The position numbers and the translations under genes are program-made. Of a DNA stretch of 64,000 bases, positions 1 to 12,530 are shown piece after piece. Positions within the stretch are counted from its first letter, which is position 1; every line of letters begins with the position of its first letter. This DNA comes from Ricinus communis. Taxonomy: Eukaryota; Streptophyta; Magnoliopsida; Malpighiales; Euphorbiaceae. The stretch is taken from assembly GCF_019578655.1 (NCBI RefSeq), contig NC_063257.1, forward strand, positions 18,724,001-18,788,000, written 5' to 3'. The notes beneath the pieces were generated by a model that searched no databases, was not told where the DNA came from, and saw only the letters and a program-made list of their open reading frames with translations.

Positions 1-103
1 TACATTCCTATTACGTGGTTATTCTATTATATTCACAAATAAACCCCTCTTACGGATTGTTTTCTTATATTGACAAATATACTCCTTTGACGGGGTTGTT
101 TTA
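1..103. repeat. 39-bp satellite, block 1 (window edge)
   Basis: About 2.5 units of the satellite that fills most of the window, with the usual TATTCACAAATA and TATTGACAAATATACTCC stretches. The block runs off the left edge. Its last five bases (TTTTA, 99-103) are the left target duplication of the solo LTR that follows; removing that LTR joins this block to 1560 onward without loss of unit register. Confidence 0.9.
99..103. repeat. left target-site duplication TTTTA
   Basis: Identical to 1555-1559 across the solo LTR 104-1554; the bases belong to the TTTT start of the satellite unit. Confidence 0.85.
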
Positions 104-1554
104 TGATGGGCTATTTATGCAGCTACAATCTAAGGTAATGAATCTATTGATGCAAACTAGCACTAATAGCGAGTATCAAGGTCGTATCCTCGGGAAAGGG
201 TGAGCCTAGAACTACTCCAGCGTCTTGTGTTATCTAACCTTAAATAATAATGACGAAGTTACTAATCTATGACTACATGTAAGCTAAATGATTAGCTAAA
301 TGTCAAAGGTTTAGTGAAACAATCAAGGAAAGAAAGCAAACCCAAGGGGACCTAAGCTAGTTGGATTTTAGTGAAGGAGAAATTAGATTGATTACCAATC
401 GTGATTACCCGTGAGCGGATTCAAAATCGAATTCGAGTTCCCTCTCGAGAACACCGAATTCCTAAACCTAAGAACCTAAACGATGAAATCTCTTCCTAAC
501 GATCGATTTTAGGTTAGCCTTAAGATTAATCTACTGCTATTAAGATTTGTTAATTCTTAATCCGGCTAGTTAATTACCCTTATCTCTAAGTGATCAATAA
601 CCAGTTCTTGCTATTCAAATTTCCAACTACTATATGAATTTTCAATTAAAAAGCAATCCGAACAACACGATTCACAACGTCTCATGAATAATGTGATATC
701 TTATTAATCCTAAAAGGAAGAAGAATATAAGCATTGATAATCAAAATCTCATAAACATGAAGTGCAATCCAACAAACAAAGGAACCCCAATGGGTTCAAC
801 AGCTCTAGGTACTCATGCTAACGAATAACACAAAATAAGGAACAAATACAGAAAAGAAAATTAGAGACATGTACACCCTTCTTCTTCAAGTTAGATGAAT
901 AGTCCTAAATCTCCAAATCTGAATAATGAACCTCGAATTGCCGCTTGAATGCCTCCAAATCCACTTTTGATCTTCAATGTGATGCTTGAACCATTGAAAT
1001 CTGTCCTTTAATATGCGAAATGGTCTTCCAAAGTCGAATGTCAAAGTGTTAAAAGAGGTGGCTCACGCGCGTATATGAGATCTAAAGTCAGAAAAGCAAA
1101 CCCCCACAAAAGAAATTGATTTTGCCTATATAAATGTCCCAGCACGGTCATGGTCAAGCACATGCTGGTCAAGGCGAGTCCGGTATCTTTGGACCTTGAG
1201 TCGACATTCATCCTCTACTCTATGGCCGTGCCCTTGCGGTCTTGAGCCACCACAGTCGCTGGAGGCTGATGGCCTAAAAATTGTCTTGAAAGGCCATATT
1301 TAAGGATCAAAGGTCAATGGTTCAGCACGGCCAGAGTCTAGGCCGTGGTCGACCTTGAAATGCTAGCCTTGGTTCAATTTTGATGGATTACGGTTTGTAT
1401 TCGCGCATCGCCCTCAAACAATGATAATGTTTATCAATGATCACCTGAAAGATGAAGGAACCAAAACATAGGTGATTCTGGCATAAAACAAGATAAATAT
1501 GCACAAACATACAAGTACTTTGGCATATAAACATGTGTGACACAATGCATATCA
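104..1554 (-). mobile_element. solo LTR (1451 bp) of an LTR retrotransposon
   Basis: A non-satellite segment with TG...CA ends (TGATGGGC at 104, ATGCATATCA ending at 1554), flanked by the direct repeat TTTTA at 99-103 and 1555-1559. A 5-bp target duplication with TG/CA ends is the mark of LTR-retrotransposon integration. With no second LTR and no gag-pol, this is a solo LTR left by LTR-LTR recombination. It has no long open frame. A TATA-like stretch lies at 1125-1135. The minus orientation is a guess: read that way, the last 100 bases have the 'CGAGGATACGACCTTGATAC' look that I associate with U5 ends of plant gypsy LTRs (Tat/Athila type). The family assignment is weak; the boundaries are strong. 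Confidence 0.85.
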
Positions 1555-1559
1555 TTTTA
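1555..1559. repeat. right target-site duplication TTTTA
   Basis: Pairs with 99-103. After it the satellite continues directly (TCAGACTAAAAAATATACCC), so the insertion was simple. Confidence 0.85.
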
Positions 1560-4500
1560 TCAGACTAAAAAATATACCCCTCTTATAGGGTTATTTTCTA
1601 ATATTGACAAATATACCTCTCTTACGAGTCTATTTTCTCATATTAAAAAATAGACCCCTTTTACGGGGTTGTTTTCTCATATTCATAAATATATCCCTCT
1701 TACGAGGTTGTTCTCTCATATGAAGGTATATACCCCTTTTACAGGGTTGTTTTCTCATATGAAGAAATATACCCCCCGTTACGCGATTATTTTCTCTCAC
1801 AAATATACCCCTCTTGCAAGGTTATTTTTTCATATTTATAAATATAGCCCTCTTACAGGGTTGATTTTTCATATTTACAAATATACCGCTTTTATGTCGT
1901 GGCATCCTTATACTCATAAATATACCCCACTTACAGGGCTGTTATCTTATATTAACAAATATACTCCTCTTACGGGGCTATTTTCTCATATTAAAAGATA
2001 TACCCCTCTTAAGGAGTATTTTCTCATAATCATAAATACACTCCTATTACGGGATTGTTTCCTCATATCCATAAATAAATCCCTCTTACGGGATCATTTC
2101 CTCGTATTTGTAAATATACCCCTTTCACGGGTTGTTTTCTTATACTGAAAAATATAACTTTTTAACGGGGTTGTTCTATCAATACTCACAAATATACCCC
2201 TATTTACGGGGTGATTTTCTCAAATTAAAAGATAAATTTATGGAGTTATTTTCTCATACTCATAAAGACACCCCCTATTACGGGGTTGTTTTCTCATATT
2301 CACAAATAAACCCCTCTTACGCAATTATTTTCTCGTATTCGCAAATATACCCTTCTTATGGATTGCTTTCTTATATTTACAAATTACCCCTTTAACGGGA
2401 TTGTTCTATGATACTCACAAATATACCCCTCTTACGAGGTTGATTTCTCATATTCATGAATATGTCCCTTTCACGGGGTTGTTTTCTTATATTAAAAAAT
2501 ATACCATTATTACAGGGTTGTTTTTTTATATTTACAAATATATTCCTCTTACGGGGTTGTTTTCTTATATTGATAAATATACCCCTCTTACGGGGTTGTT
2601 TACTCATGTGAAGAAATATACCCTTTTACGCGATTATTTTCTCATACTCACAAATATACCACTCTTATGGGGTTATTTTCTCATATTCACAAGTATACCT
2701 CTCTTATGGGGTTGATTTCTCATATTCACAAATATACTCCTTTTACGGTGTTATTTCATCATACTCAAAAATATTCTCAACTTACGAAGTTGTTTTCTTA
2801 TATTAACAACTATAATATAGTTACGGGGTTATTTTGTTATATTAACAAATAGACCCCTCTTACGGGGTTATTTTATCATACTCACAAATATACCCCTCTT
2901 ACGGGATTATTTTCTAATATTGATAAATATACCTCTCTTACGCGGTTTTTTTCGCAAGTGAAAAAATATATCATTTTTATGAAGTTGTATTCTCATACTC
3001 ACAAATATACCCCTCTTACAGGTTCTTTTCTCATATTTATAAATATTCCCCTATTATGGGATTATTTTATCGTATTCATAAATATACCCCTCTTACGTGG
3101 TTATTTTTTTATATTGACAAATATACCCCTCTTACTCGATTGTTTTCTCATACTAAAATACAAATCTTTTACGCGGTTGTTTTCTCATATTCAGAAATAT
3201 ACCCCTCTTATGGCATTGGTTTCTCATATTCATAAATATATACCCCATTTGCACTGTATTTTCCTCATGGGAAGAAATAATACTCCACTTACCAAATTGT
3301 TTTCTAATATTAACAAATATATCCCTCTTTTGAGGTTGTTTTCTCATATGAAAATATATACCCCTTTTACACGGTTGTTTTCTCATACTAAAAAATATAC
3401 CCCTACTACAAGGTTGTATTCTCATATTCAGAAATATTACCCTTGTACGTGGTTGATTTCTTATATTTATAAATATACCACTTTAACATTGTTTTTTCCT
3501 CATACTCACAAATATACCCCACTTACGGGCCTATTTTCTAATATGGACAAATATAGCCATCTTACGGGGTTATGTTCTCATATAAAAAAAAATACCCTTT
3601 ACGTGGTTGTTTTCTCATACTCATAACTATACCCCTCTTACAGTGTTGTTTTGTCATATTCACAAATATACCCCACTTACGGGTTATTTTCTCATACTAA
3701 CAAATATATCCTTTTTACGGTAATATTTCCTCACGCTAAAATATATACCACACTTACGGAATTATTTTCTTATATTGAAAAATATACCCCTCTTATGGGG
3801 TTATTTTCTCGTATTCATAAATATACCGCTCTTATGGGATTATTTTCTCAGACTAAAAAATATACCATTTTTACGGGGTTGTTTTCTCTTATTCACAAAT
3901 ATACCCTTCTTACGGGGTTATTTTCTTATACTTACAAATATATCCCTCTTACGGGGTTGTTCTCTCTTATTCACAAATATACCCCTCATTTGGGGTTCTT
4001 TTCTCATATTAAAAAATATACCCCTCTTACAGGGTTGTGTTCTTATATTGACAAATCTACCTCTTTTACAGTATTATTTCCTCATACTCCCAAATATAAC
4101 CCACTTGCCGGGTTGTTTTCTTATAATGGCAAATATACTCTTCTTACGAGGTTGTTTTCTTGTATTAGTAAATATATCCCTATTATGGGGTTATTTTCTC
4201 ATACTCCCTAATCTACCGATTACACGGGGGTTGCTTTCTAATATTGACATATCTACCTCTCTTGCGGGATTGCTTTCTCTTATTAAAAATTATACCCCTG
4301 TTACGGGGTTGTCTTCTCATATTTACAAATATACCCCTCTTGCGTGGTTGATTTCAGATATTCATAAATATACTACTTTTACGGTGTTGTTTACTCAGAC
4401 TCACAAATATACCCAACTTACTAGGTTGTTTCTTATATTGATAAATATACCCCCTCTTACTAGGATGTTTTCTTATATTAAAAAATATAACCTTTTATGG

Positions 4501-5050
4501 GATAGTTATCTCATATTCACAATATACCCCTCTTACTAGGGTTGTTTCTCATATTCACAAATATTCCCGTCTTACGGGGTTATTTTCTCATATTCACAAA
4601 TATATCCCACTAATAGATTTGTTTTCTTATATTGACAAATGTACCTCTTTCATAGTGTAGTTTTATCATAATCTCAAATATATCCCCTAACGGTGTTGCT
4701 TTCTAATATTGACAAATATATCCCTTTTACGGGGTTGTTTTCTCATATAAAAAAAGATACCTCTTTTACGCGGTTGTTTTCTCATACTCACAAATATACC
4801 CCTCTTATAGGGTTGTTTTCTCATATTCAGAAACATACATCTTTTACAGCATTATTTCCTAACACTAAAAAATGTACCACAGTTATAGAGTTGTTTTCAT
4901 ATATTGACAAATATACGCTTCTTAGGGGGTTGTTTTCTCATATTAAAAGATATACACCTCTTATGGGGTTATTTATCACTCACAAATATATCGCTCTTAT
5001 GGTGTTGTTTTCTCATATTCATAAATATAACCCTCTTATGGTTTTTTCTC

Positions 5051-5340
5051 ATATTTATGAATATACCCCTCTTACGGGGTTGTTTTCTTATATTGACAAA
5101 TATACTCCTTTTACAGGATTATTTTATCATACTCACAAATAGAACCCTCTTACATGGTTGTTTTCTAATATTGATAAATATACCCCTCTTATGGTTGTTT
5201 TCTCATATTTATGAATATACCCCTCTTACGGGGTTGTTTTCTTATATTGACAAATACACTCCTTTTACAGGATTATTTTATCATACTCACAAATAGAACC
5301 CTCTTACATGGTTGTTTTCTAATATTGATAAATATATCAC
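5051..5340. repeat. tandem duplication of a 4-unit segment (154 bp)
   Basis: The segment beginning ATATTTATGAATATACCCCT at 5051 recurs at 5205, an offset of 154 bp (four 39-bp units minus two bases). The copies share rare variants (TTATGAATATA, CAAATAGAACCC, TTACATGGTTG) and differ at very few sites, so this is a recent local duplication. Confidence 0.85.
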
Positions 5341-6242
5341 TCTTACTGAGTTGTTTTCTCATATTAAGAAATATACTCTCGTTACGGGATTTTTTTCTCA
5401 TATTCAGAAATATAGTCCTCTCACGAGGTTGATTTCTCATATTCATAAATATACCACTTTTACGGTGTTCTTTCCTCATATGAAAAAATATACCCCTCTT
5501 ACGAGATTCTGGTTTTTTTCTCATATTCAGAAATATACCCCTCTCACAGGGTTGATTTCTCATATTCATAAATATACCCCTTTTATGTTGTTGTTTCCTT
5601 ATACTTACAAATATACCCCACTTACGGGGTTGTTTTCTAATATTGATAAATATATCCTTCTTATGGAGTTGTTTTCTTAAATGAAAAATATACTTCTTTT
5701 ATGCGGTTGTTTTCTCACACTCACAAATATATCCCTTTCACGGGGTTATTTTATCACATTCACAAATAATACCCCTTTTAAGGCATGGTTTCCTCAAACT
5801 CATAAATCCATCCCACTTCTGGGGTTGTTATATTATATAAAAAAATATCCATTTTACATAATTATTTTCTGATATTATAATACATATCCCTCTTATGGGC
5901 TTACTTTCTCACACTACAAAAATACCCCTCTTACGTGTTTATTTTTGAATATTGACAAATATGTCTCGCTTAGGAGTTGTTTTCATAGATGAAAATATAT
6001 GCCTTTTTTACACGGTTGTTTTCTCATACTTATAGATATACTCTTCTTACGGGGTTGTTTTCTCATATTCACAAATATACCCCTCTTACGATGTCGATTT
6101 TTGATATTCATAAATATATCCCTTTTATGGTGTTGTTTCCTCATACTCAGAAATATATCCTACTTACGTGGTTATTTTCTAATACTGACAAATATATCCC
6201 TCTTACGAGGTTGTTTTCTCATATGAAAAATGTACCCCTTTT

Positions 6243-7310
6243 ATGCAGTTGTTTTCTCATACTCATAAATATACACCTCTTACGGTGTTGTTTTCTCATA
6301 TTCACAAATATAACCCTTTTACGACTTTGTTTCTACACACTCCGGGGTTGTCTTTACATATTAAAAGATATAGCCCTCTTATGGGGTTATTTTTTCACAC
6401 TCAGAAATATACATCTCTTACGGGGTCGTTTTCTCATATTCACAAATATACCCCTATTACGGGGTTGTTTTCTCATATTCACAAATGTTCCCCTCTTTTA
6501 GGGTTATTTTCTCATATTGAGAATTTTACACCTTTCTGTAGAGTTGCTCTATCATACTCATAAATATATCCCTCTTACGAGGTTGTTTTCTCATATTCAC
6601 AAATATACCACTCTTACGATGTTGATTTTTGAAATTCATAAATATACTCATTTTACGGTGTTGTTTCCTCATACTCACAAATATACCCCACTTACGTGGT
6701 TATTTTCTAATACTGACAAATACGTCCACCTTACGGGGTTATTTTTTCATATGAAAAAGTTATACCCCTTTTACGCAGTTGTTTTCTCATACTCACAAAT
6801 ATACACCTCCTACGAGGTTGTTTTTTCATATTCACAAATATAACTCTTTTACGACTTTGTTTCCTCACACTCACAAATATACCATAATTATAGGGTTGTT
6901 TTCACATATTAAAAGATATAGCCCTCTTATGGGGTTATTTTGTCACACTCAGAAATATACATCTCTTACGAAGTTGTTTTCTCACATTCACAAATATACT
7001 CCTCGCATGGGGTTATTTTATCATATTCATAAATGTACCCCTCTTATGGGGTTATTTTCTTATATTGAGAATTTTACACCTTTCTGTAGGGTTGCTCTAT
7101 CATACTTACAAATATACCCCTCTTACGGGGTTGCTTTCTCATATTCACAAATATACCGCTCTTGTGGAGTCATTTCTCGTATTTACAAATATACCCCTCT
7201 TACAGGGTTGTTTTCTCATATTCATAAATATACCCTTTCTATGGTGTCTTTTCCTCATACTCACAAATATACTCGCTTACGGGTTTACTTTCTAATATTG
7301 ATAAATATAT
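6243..7310. repeat. higher-order repeat of about 14 units (546 bp), two copies
   Basis: Diagnostic variants recur in order. GAATTTTACACCTTTCTGTA is at 6521 and again at 7069 (offset 548). ACGACTTTGTTTC is at 6321 and 6851 (offset 530, the first copy lacking part of a unit near 6333-6350). Fourteen units would be 546 bp. A related series appears at 24.0-24.6 kb. Confidence 0.75.
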
Positions 7311-7599
7311 CCTTCTTACGGGTTGTTTTCTCATATAAAAAATTATACCCCTTTTACGCAGTTTTTTTCTCATACTCACAAATATACCCCTCTTATCGGG
7401 TTGTTTTCTCATATTTACAAATATACCCTTTTTAAGGCATTGTTTCCTCACAATCACAAATATACAACACTTACAGTGTTGTTTTCTTATATTGACAAAT
7501 ATACCCCTTTTACGGGGTTGTTTTCTCATATTAACAGATATACCACTCGTATGGGGTTATTTTCTCACATTAAAAATATACCTGTCATATAGGTTTATT

Positions 7600-9430
7600 T
7601 CCTCATATTCATAGATATACCCCTCTTACGGGGTTGTTTTCTCATATTCACAAATATACCCCTCTTTCAGGGTTATTTTCTTATATTGACAAATATACAC
7701 TTTTTACGCGGTTGTTCTATCACACTCACAAATATACCCCTCTTACAGGGTTGTTTTCTTATCTTGACAAATATACCCCTTATACAGTGTTGTTTCCATA
7801 TACACACAAATATACCCCAGTTATAGGGTTTTTTTCTTATATTGGTAAATATGACCCTCTTACGAGGTTGTTTTCTTGTATTAAAAAAATATACCCTATA
7901 ATGGGTCTATTTTCTCATACTCACAAATATACCCCTTTTACGGGGTTATTTTCTCCTATATATACCCCTATTACAGGGTTGTTTTCTCATATTCATAAAT
8001 ATACCCCTCTTACGAGATTGATTTCTCATATTTATAAATATACCCATTTTATGATGTTGTTTACTCATACTCACAAATATACCTGACTTACGGCGTTGTT
8101 TCTTATATTGACAAATATAACTTTTTTACGGGGTTGTTCTATCATACTTATAAATATATCCCTTTTATGGGGTTGTGTTTCTTATATTGAAGAATGTACC
8201 TCATTTATAGGGTTTTTTTCCAATACTCACAAATATACCCCTCTTACAGGGTTATTTTCTCATATTCGTAAATATAGCCCTTTTACAGTGTTGTTTACTC
8301 ATTCTAAAAATATATATACCCGACTTACGATGTTGTTTCTCATATTAAAAAATATACCCATCTTTCGGGATTGTTTTCTCATATTAAGTAATATACCCCT
8401 CTTACGAGGTTGATTTCTCATATTCATAAATATACCCCTTTTACAACATTATTTCTACTCACAAATATACCCCACTTATGGGGATGTTTTCTTTATTTTG
8501 AGAAATGTACATCAAAAAAAAAATATCCATATTATGGGATTATTTTCTCATACTAAAAAATATACCCCTCTTACGGGGTTGTTTTATGATATTTACAAAT
8601 ATACCCCTCATACGGAGTGTTTTTTGTATATTGACGAATATAAACCCCTTCCGTGGTTGTTTTCTCATCTGAAAGAATGCACCCCTTTTATGTAGTTATT
8701 TTTTCAAGCTCACAAATATACCCCTCTTACGTGATTATTTTCTCATATTCATAAATATACCACTTTTACGGTGTTGTTTCCTCATACTCACATATATACA
8801 CCACTTATTGTGGTTGTTTTATTATATTGACAAATATATGCATCTTACGGGGTTATTTTCTCATATGAAAATTTGTTCCCCTTTTGTACGGGGTTGTTTT
8901 CTCATATTCACAAATATAGTACTCTTATGTGGTTGTTTTCTCATACTCACAAATATATCCCTCTTATGGGGTATGTGGTTGTTTTCTCTTACTCACAAAT
9001 ATATCCCTCTTATGGGGTTATTCTCTCATATTGACAAATATACCCCTCGTACAGGGTCTTTTCTTATATTGGTAAATATAACCCTCTTACGAGGTTGTTT
9101 TCTTGTATTGTAAAAATATACCCCTATTGTGGAGCTATTTTCTCATACTCATAAATATACCCCTTTTACGGGGTTATTTTCTCATATATATACCCCTATT
9201 ACGGGATTGTTTTCTCATATTCACAAATATACCTCTCTTACGATATTGATTTTTCATATTCATAAATATACTCATTTTATGATATTGTTTACTCATACTG
9301 ATAAATATACCTCACTTACGGCGTTGTTTCGTATATTGAAAAATATAACTTTTTTACGGGGTTGTTATATCATACTCATAAATATATCCCACTTATGGGG
9401 TTGTTTTCTCATATTGAAGAATATATCCCA
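7600..9430. repeat. duplicated block of about 1.23 kb containing a short 33-bp unit
   Basis: A unit shortened by 6 bp (CTCATATATATACCCC form) occurs at about 7951-7970 and again at 9181-9200, 1228 bp apart, in the same order of neighbours: CACACAAATATACCCCAGT-type unit, TATTGGTAAATAT unit, TTGTATTAAAAAAAT unit, then the short unit. The same pair recurs at 23.6-25.3 kb. Confidence 0.7.
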
Positions 9431-10036
9431 TTTATAGGGTTGTTTTCCCATACTCACAAATATACCCCTTCTACGGGGTTGTTCTATCATACTCACAAAT
9501 ATACCTCTCTTATGGGTTGATTTCTCATATTCATAAATATGCCTCTTTTACGGTGTTGTTTCCTCATACTCATAAATATGCCGTGCTTACGAGGTTGTTT
9601 TCTAATATTGACAAATATATTTGTCTTACAAGGTTATTCTCTCATATGAAAAAGTATATCTCTTTACGCGGTATTTTTCTCATACTCACAAATGTACCCC
9701 TCTTTAGGGGATTTTTTTTATATTTACAAAAACACCCCTTCTATGGTAATATTTCCTCATACTCACAAATATACCACTCTTACAGGGTTGTTTTCTTATA
9801 TTGACAAATATACCCTTTTATAGTGTTATTTCCTAATGCTCCCAAATATACCCCACTTGCGGGATTGTTTTCTTATATTGGCAAATATATCCTTCTTACG
9901 AGGTTGTTTTCTTGTATTAGAAAATATATCCCTATTATGGGGTTATTTTCTCATACTCACAAATATACTGCTATTATGGGGTTGTGTTCTCATATTTACA
10001 AACATACCCCTCTTATGGGGTTGATTTCTCATATTC

Positions 10037-10041
10037 ATAAA
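10037..10041. repeat. left target-site duplication ATAAA
   Basis: Matches 16975-16979 exactly. The bases belong to the TTCATAAATATA part of the satellite unit. Confidence 0.93.
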
Positions 10042-10935
10042 TGATGCAACCAAAGATGCATCTAAGTCAACTAGCATGGATCCACTAGCCTATGGAGGAC
10101 CGATGACACGAGCAAGGAGTAAAAGGTTCAAGCAAGCCTTAAATTCTTACTTGGAGCATGTTTTGAAGATGGCTAATGATGATGCTTTTAATGAAGATAA
10201 CAACGCCTTGAAGATAGTGACATTAATTGCTATTAATGAAGCTTAAACTTTTGGTCATGGAACAAGGTCAAGGTCAAAGATCAGGGATCAAAGTCAACAG
10301 GCTTTCCTAGGGTTTCTAGAAGCATTGGGCCGCACCTTAAGCATTGGGCCGCACATTAGGGTTTCTAGAAGCATTGGAGGTCTCACCTAACCCTAGGGCA
10401 GCCACCACTTATGCTTAGAGAAGGAGGCAGCCGCACATTAGAAGTCTTTTAGGGTTTGATTCTTTATTGCTTATCTCTTAGTCCTTTTTAGGGTTAGAAT
10501 CATTTCAAAACTCTATAAATAGAGCTATGTATTTCGGCTAAAGGACATAAGATCAATATACATTTCTGAATGAAGTTTTATTTGAGTTGTTAACTCTTAT
10601 TCCTTAAGGTGTTCCTTATTGAATTTCTTGAGATTAAATTAACTTGTTTGATTTAGTTTCACATCTACATGTTTGATCAATCAATTAACTTTTTATTAGT
10701 TTCTTGAGTTGTTTGAACATTCTTCATCTATTTATAACTAAAGGGCTTAGTAGTTCTATTGCTAAGTTTGTTAGTTCCATAATCAATTGCAAACTTTCAA
10801 GTTAGATCTTGGGGCGACAAATTCGAACTTATTGGTAAGGGTGCTTCCTCTTAAATAGGGAGAGCGTTTATCAGTTTGATTTTCTCACCATTACTTATCT
10901 TGGTGTTTGAGCGTATCCGGTTCGAGTTCGTATCA
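10042..10935 (+). repeat. 5' LTR of the CRM-type element (894 bp)
   Basis: Starts TGATGCAACC and ends TTCGTATCA, followed by the primer site. It is about 99.5% identical to the 3' LTR by substitution: I count four substitutions, plus a 5-bp and a 3-bp indel. The first 204 bases (to the TAA at 10243-10245) are a copy of the polyprotein C-terminal coding tail, because the pol frame of this family runs into its 3' LTR. A TATA box lies at 10512-10522. The segment with TCTAGAAGCATTGGGCCGCA is itself locally duplicated at about 10308-10375. Confidence 0.95.
10512..10522 (+). promoter_or_regulatory. TATA box of the CRM-type 5' LTR
   Basis: CTATAAATAGA lies 57% into the LTR, with about 410 bp to the LTR end, and is conserved in the 3' LTR at about 16556. 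Position and sequence fit the U3 promoter of a plant LTR retrotransposon. Start site not determined. Confidence 0.7.
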
Positions 10936-10937
10936 TT

Positions 10938-10950
10938 TGGTATCGGAGCC
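10938..10950 (+). other. primer-binding site (initiator Met tRNA type)
   Basis: TGGTATCGGAGCC starts two bases after the 5' LTR. It differs at one base from TGGTATCAGAGC, the usual plant site complementary to the 3' end of initiator methionine tRNA. Confidence 0.85.
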
Positions 10951-11569
10951 AAACTTGTTAGTTGGTTCATTTTTTTCAATTAAAGAGTCTGTCTTCTATT
11001 TCATCTCAATTTCTGTTCGCATCATTATTAAAAAAAAAAAGTATACTATTTTTCATTCTTTGGCCGCATACCAAAGATTTCCCAAAAAAAAAAAAAAAAA
11101 GAAAGGGAAGGAACGGAAAACTAACCCTAACCATTTGTGTTGGGTAGTTCTCGAAGAATTGACTCTTGATTGATTCATTCGCAATTCCTTTTAATTAATT
11201 GGAGCTGTTCTTCATTCTTATAATTCTGATTTGGGTAATTTTGTTTGTTTTCTCTTAAAAGCTTTTCTTTTGGGTTAATTGAGTCTTGTTCGATTAGTTG
11301 TAAGCTTGTTTTGTTCACACGCTTATAATTCATTTTATTGATTCACGAGTGTTCTATTGAACTTCGGAATTAATAAACGTTAAGAGGTTGTGAAAAACTT
11401 GTTCTTGTGATTACTAGAACAATCCGATTTAATTTCTATAAGGAATTCAATTCTTTGTGAGTGAAACACGTGAGGGAGTGATCTTTTCTTGTTTTTGCCT
11501 TTAACTATAAGAAGCCTCCAGGAGTATAACACTTGATCACGTCCTTTTTCTTAGTCTTTTGGTTTAACC
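10951..11569 (+). other. untranslated leader of the CRM-type element
   Basis: About 620 bp between primer site and gag ATG. No supportable coding sequence. It holds two poly(A) runs (about 11029-11040 and 11083-11100), prone to length error. Short open frames at 10907-11173 cross the LTR end and the poly(A) runs and look incidental. Confidence 0.7.
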
Positions 11570-12530
11570 ATGTCATCCGAACCATCATTGACTTTGGAAA
11601 ATTTAGCTTATACATTGAGAGATGTAGTAGAACATATGACAAAACAATTTCAAAAACAAGATGACAAATTAACTAGGTTATTGAATGATATGCCTAAAAC
11701 GTCTAAAGGGGATGGTTCCGATAATGACCAAGAAAGTGAGTCTAAAGGGTCTAGACATAATCTCCAACCCAAAATTGACACTAATTTGGGTAGCATTAAG
11801 ATGAAAATACCATCTTTTCATGGTAAGAGTGACCACGAAGTTTATTTGGAGTGGGAAAAGAAGGTTGAAAGGGTTTTTGAATGTCATAACTATAGTGAGT
11901 CTAAAAGGTTAAACTTACTTTGTTGTTGAATTTTGTGATTATACGCCATTTGGTGGGATCAATTGGTGAGTGGTCGTGAGGCGTCATGGGGAACACGAAG
12001 TTGGTTCATGGGATGAGGTTAAACGCATTATGCGTAAAAGGTTTGTGCCGTCGCACTACCAAAGGGATTTGTACAACAAGTTACAAAATCTAGTACAAGG
12101 TAGTAAGAGTGTTGAGGAGTATTGGCAATCTATGGAGATAGCTATGATTAGAGCCAATATAGATGAGGATAGGGAAGCCATGATGGCAAGATTTTTGCAT
12201 GGTTTGAATCGTGATATTGCTAACATAATTGAATTGCAGCATTATGTAGAGATGGAGGATATGTTGCACATGGCCATAAAGGTGGAAAAGCAATTAAAAA
12301 CCAAGAGCGGAAGTGCCGCCCCTAGCTCAAAATGGAGTAATGCATGGAAAGGGAGCAACCAGCCCCCTAACAAGGGTCGTGAGGCATCAAAGGACATCAA
12401 GCCAGCCCCTAAATTTGATGTTAACACTAAACCAACGACGGCAAAGTGACCTCGAATCAAAGAAAGTGCAATGCTTCAAGTGTTTGGGGTATGGACATAT
12501 ATCTTCCCAATGTCCAAACAAGCGAACCAT
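11570..12530 (+). pseudogene. gag: gag region of the CRM-type element (frame broken)
   Basis: The gag part encodes the structural protein that packages element RNA into cytoplasmic particles. The ATG at 11570 (context ACCATGT) opens a 119-codon frame (MSSEPSLTL...) containing the start of the conserved capsid block (YLEWEKKVERVFECHNYSE). The frame then breaks between about 11905 and 11990, where capsid homology hops frames (WWDQL near 11952), and resumes at 11970-12449 (VPSHYQRDLYNKLQNLVQG..., ending in a basic tail). A zinc knuckle of CX2CX4HX4C type is intact at 12472-12513 (C-FK-C-LGYG-H-ISSQ-C), in the frame that continues into protease. The shift near 12445 is explained by one missing A. 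All breaks examined near 11905-11960 are single-base losses in runs of A, G or T. Confidence 0.88.
12472..12513 (+). other. gag zinc knuckle (CCHC)
   Basis: Cysteines at 12472, 12481 and 12511 with histidine at 12496 give CX2CX4HX4C, the nucleocapsid RNA-binding knuckle. All four ligands are present. Confidence 0.9.

Larger units (their letters stand above)
1555..10041. repeat. 39-bp satellite, block 2 (about 8.5 kb)
   Basis: Uninterrupted head-to-tail array of 39-bp units on the + strand. The unit starts TTTTCTCATATTCAC, passes through AAATATA, and ends in the core CCCCTCTTACGGGGTTG. A near-consensus unit is 7637-7675. Units vary mostly by substitution: TATTCAC alternates with TACTCAC, TATTGAC and TATTAAA, and the core varies as CCCTTTTACGG, CCACTTACGG and CCCTATTATGG. 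Stop-free frames throughout encode 13-residue repeats such as LFSHIHKYTPLTG (+) or MRKQPRKRGIFVN (-). They follow from the 39-bp period and are not called as genes. No other sequence type is visible in the block. Confidence 0.97.

Noticed and set aside
104..1554. A host gene in the 1.4-kb non-satellite segment
   Set aside because: It has no open frame of note, and TG/CA ends plus a 5-bp target duplication mark it as a retroelement LTR.
10907..11173. Open frames across the CRM LTR end and leader
   Set aside because: They cross the LTR/primer-site boundary and two poly(A) runs, and precede the real gag ATG at 11570.
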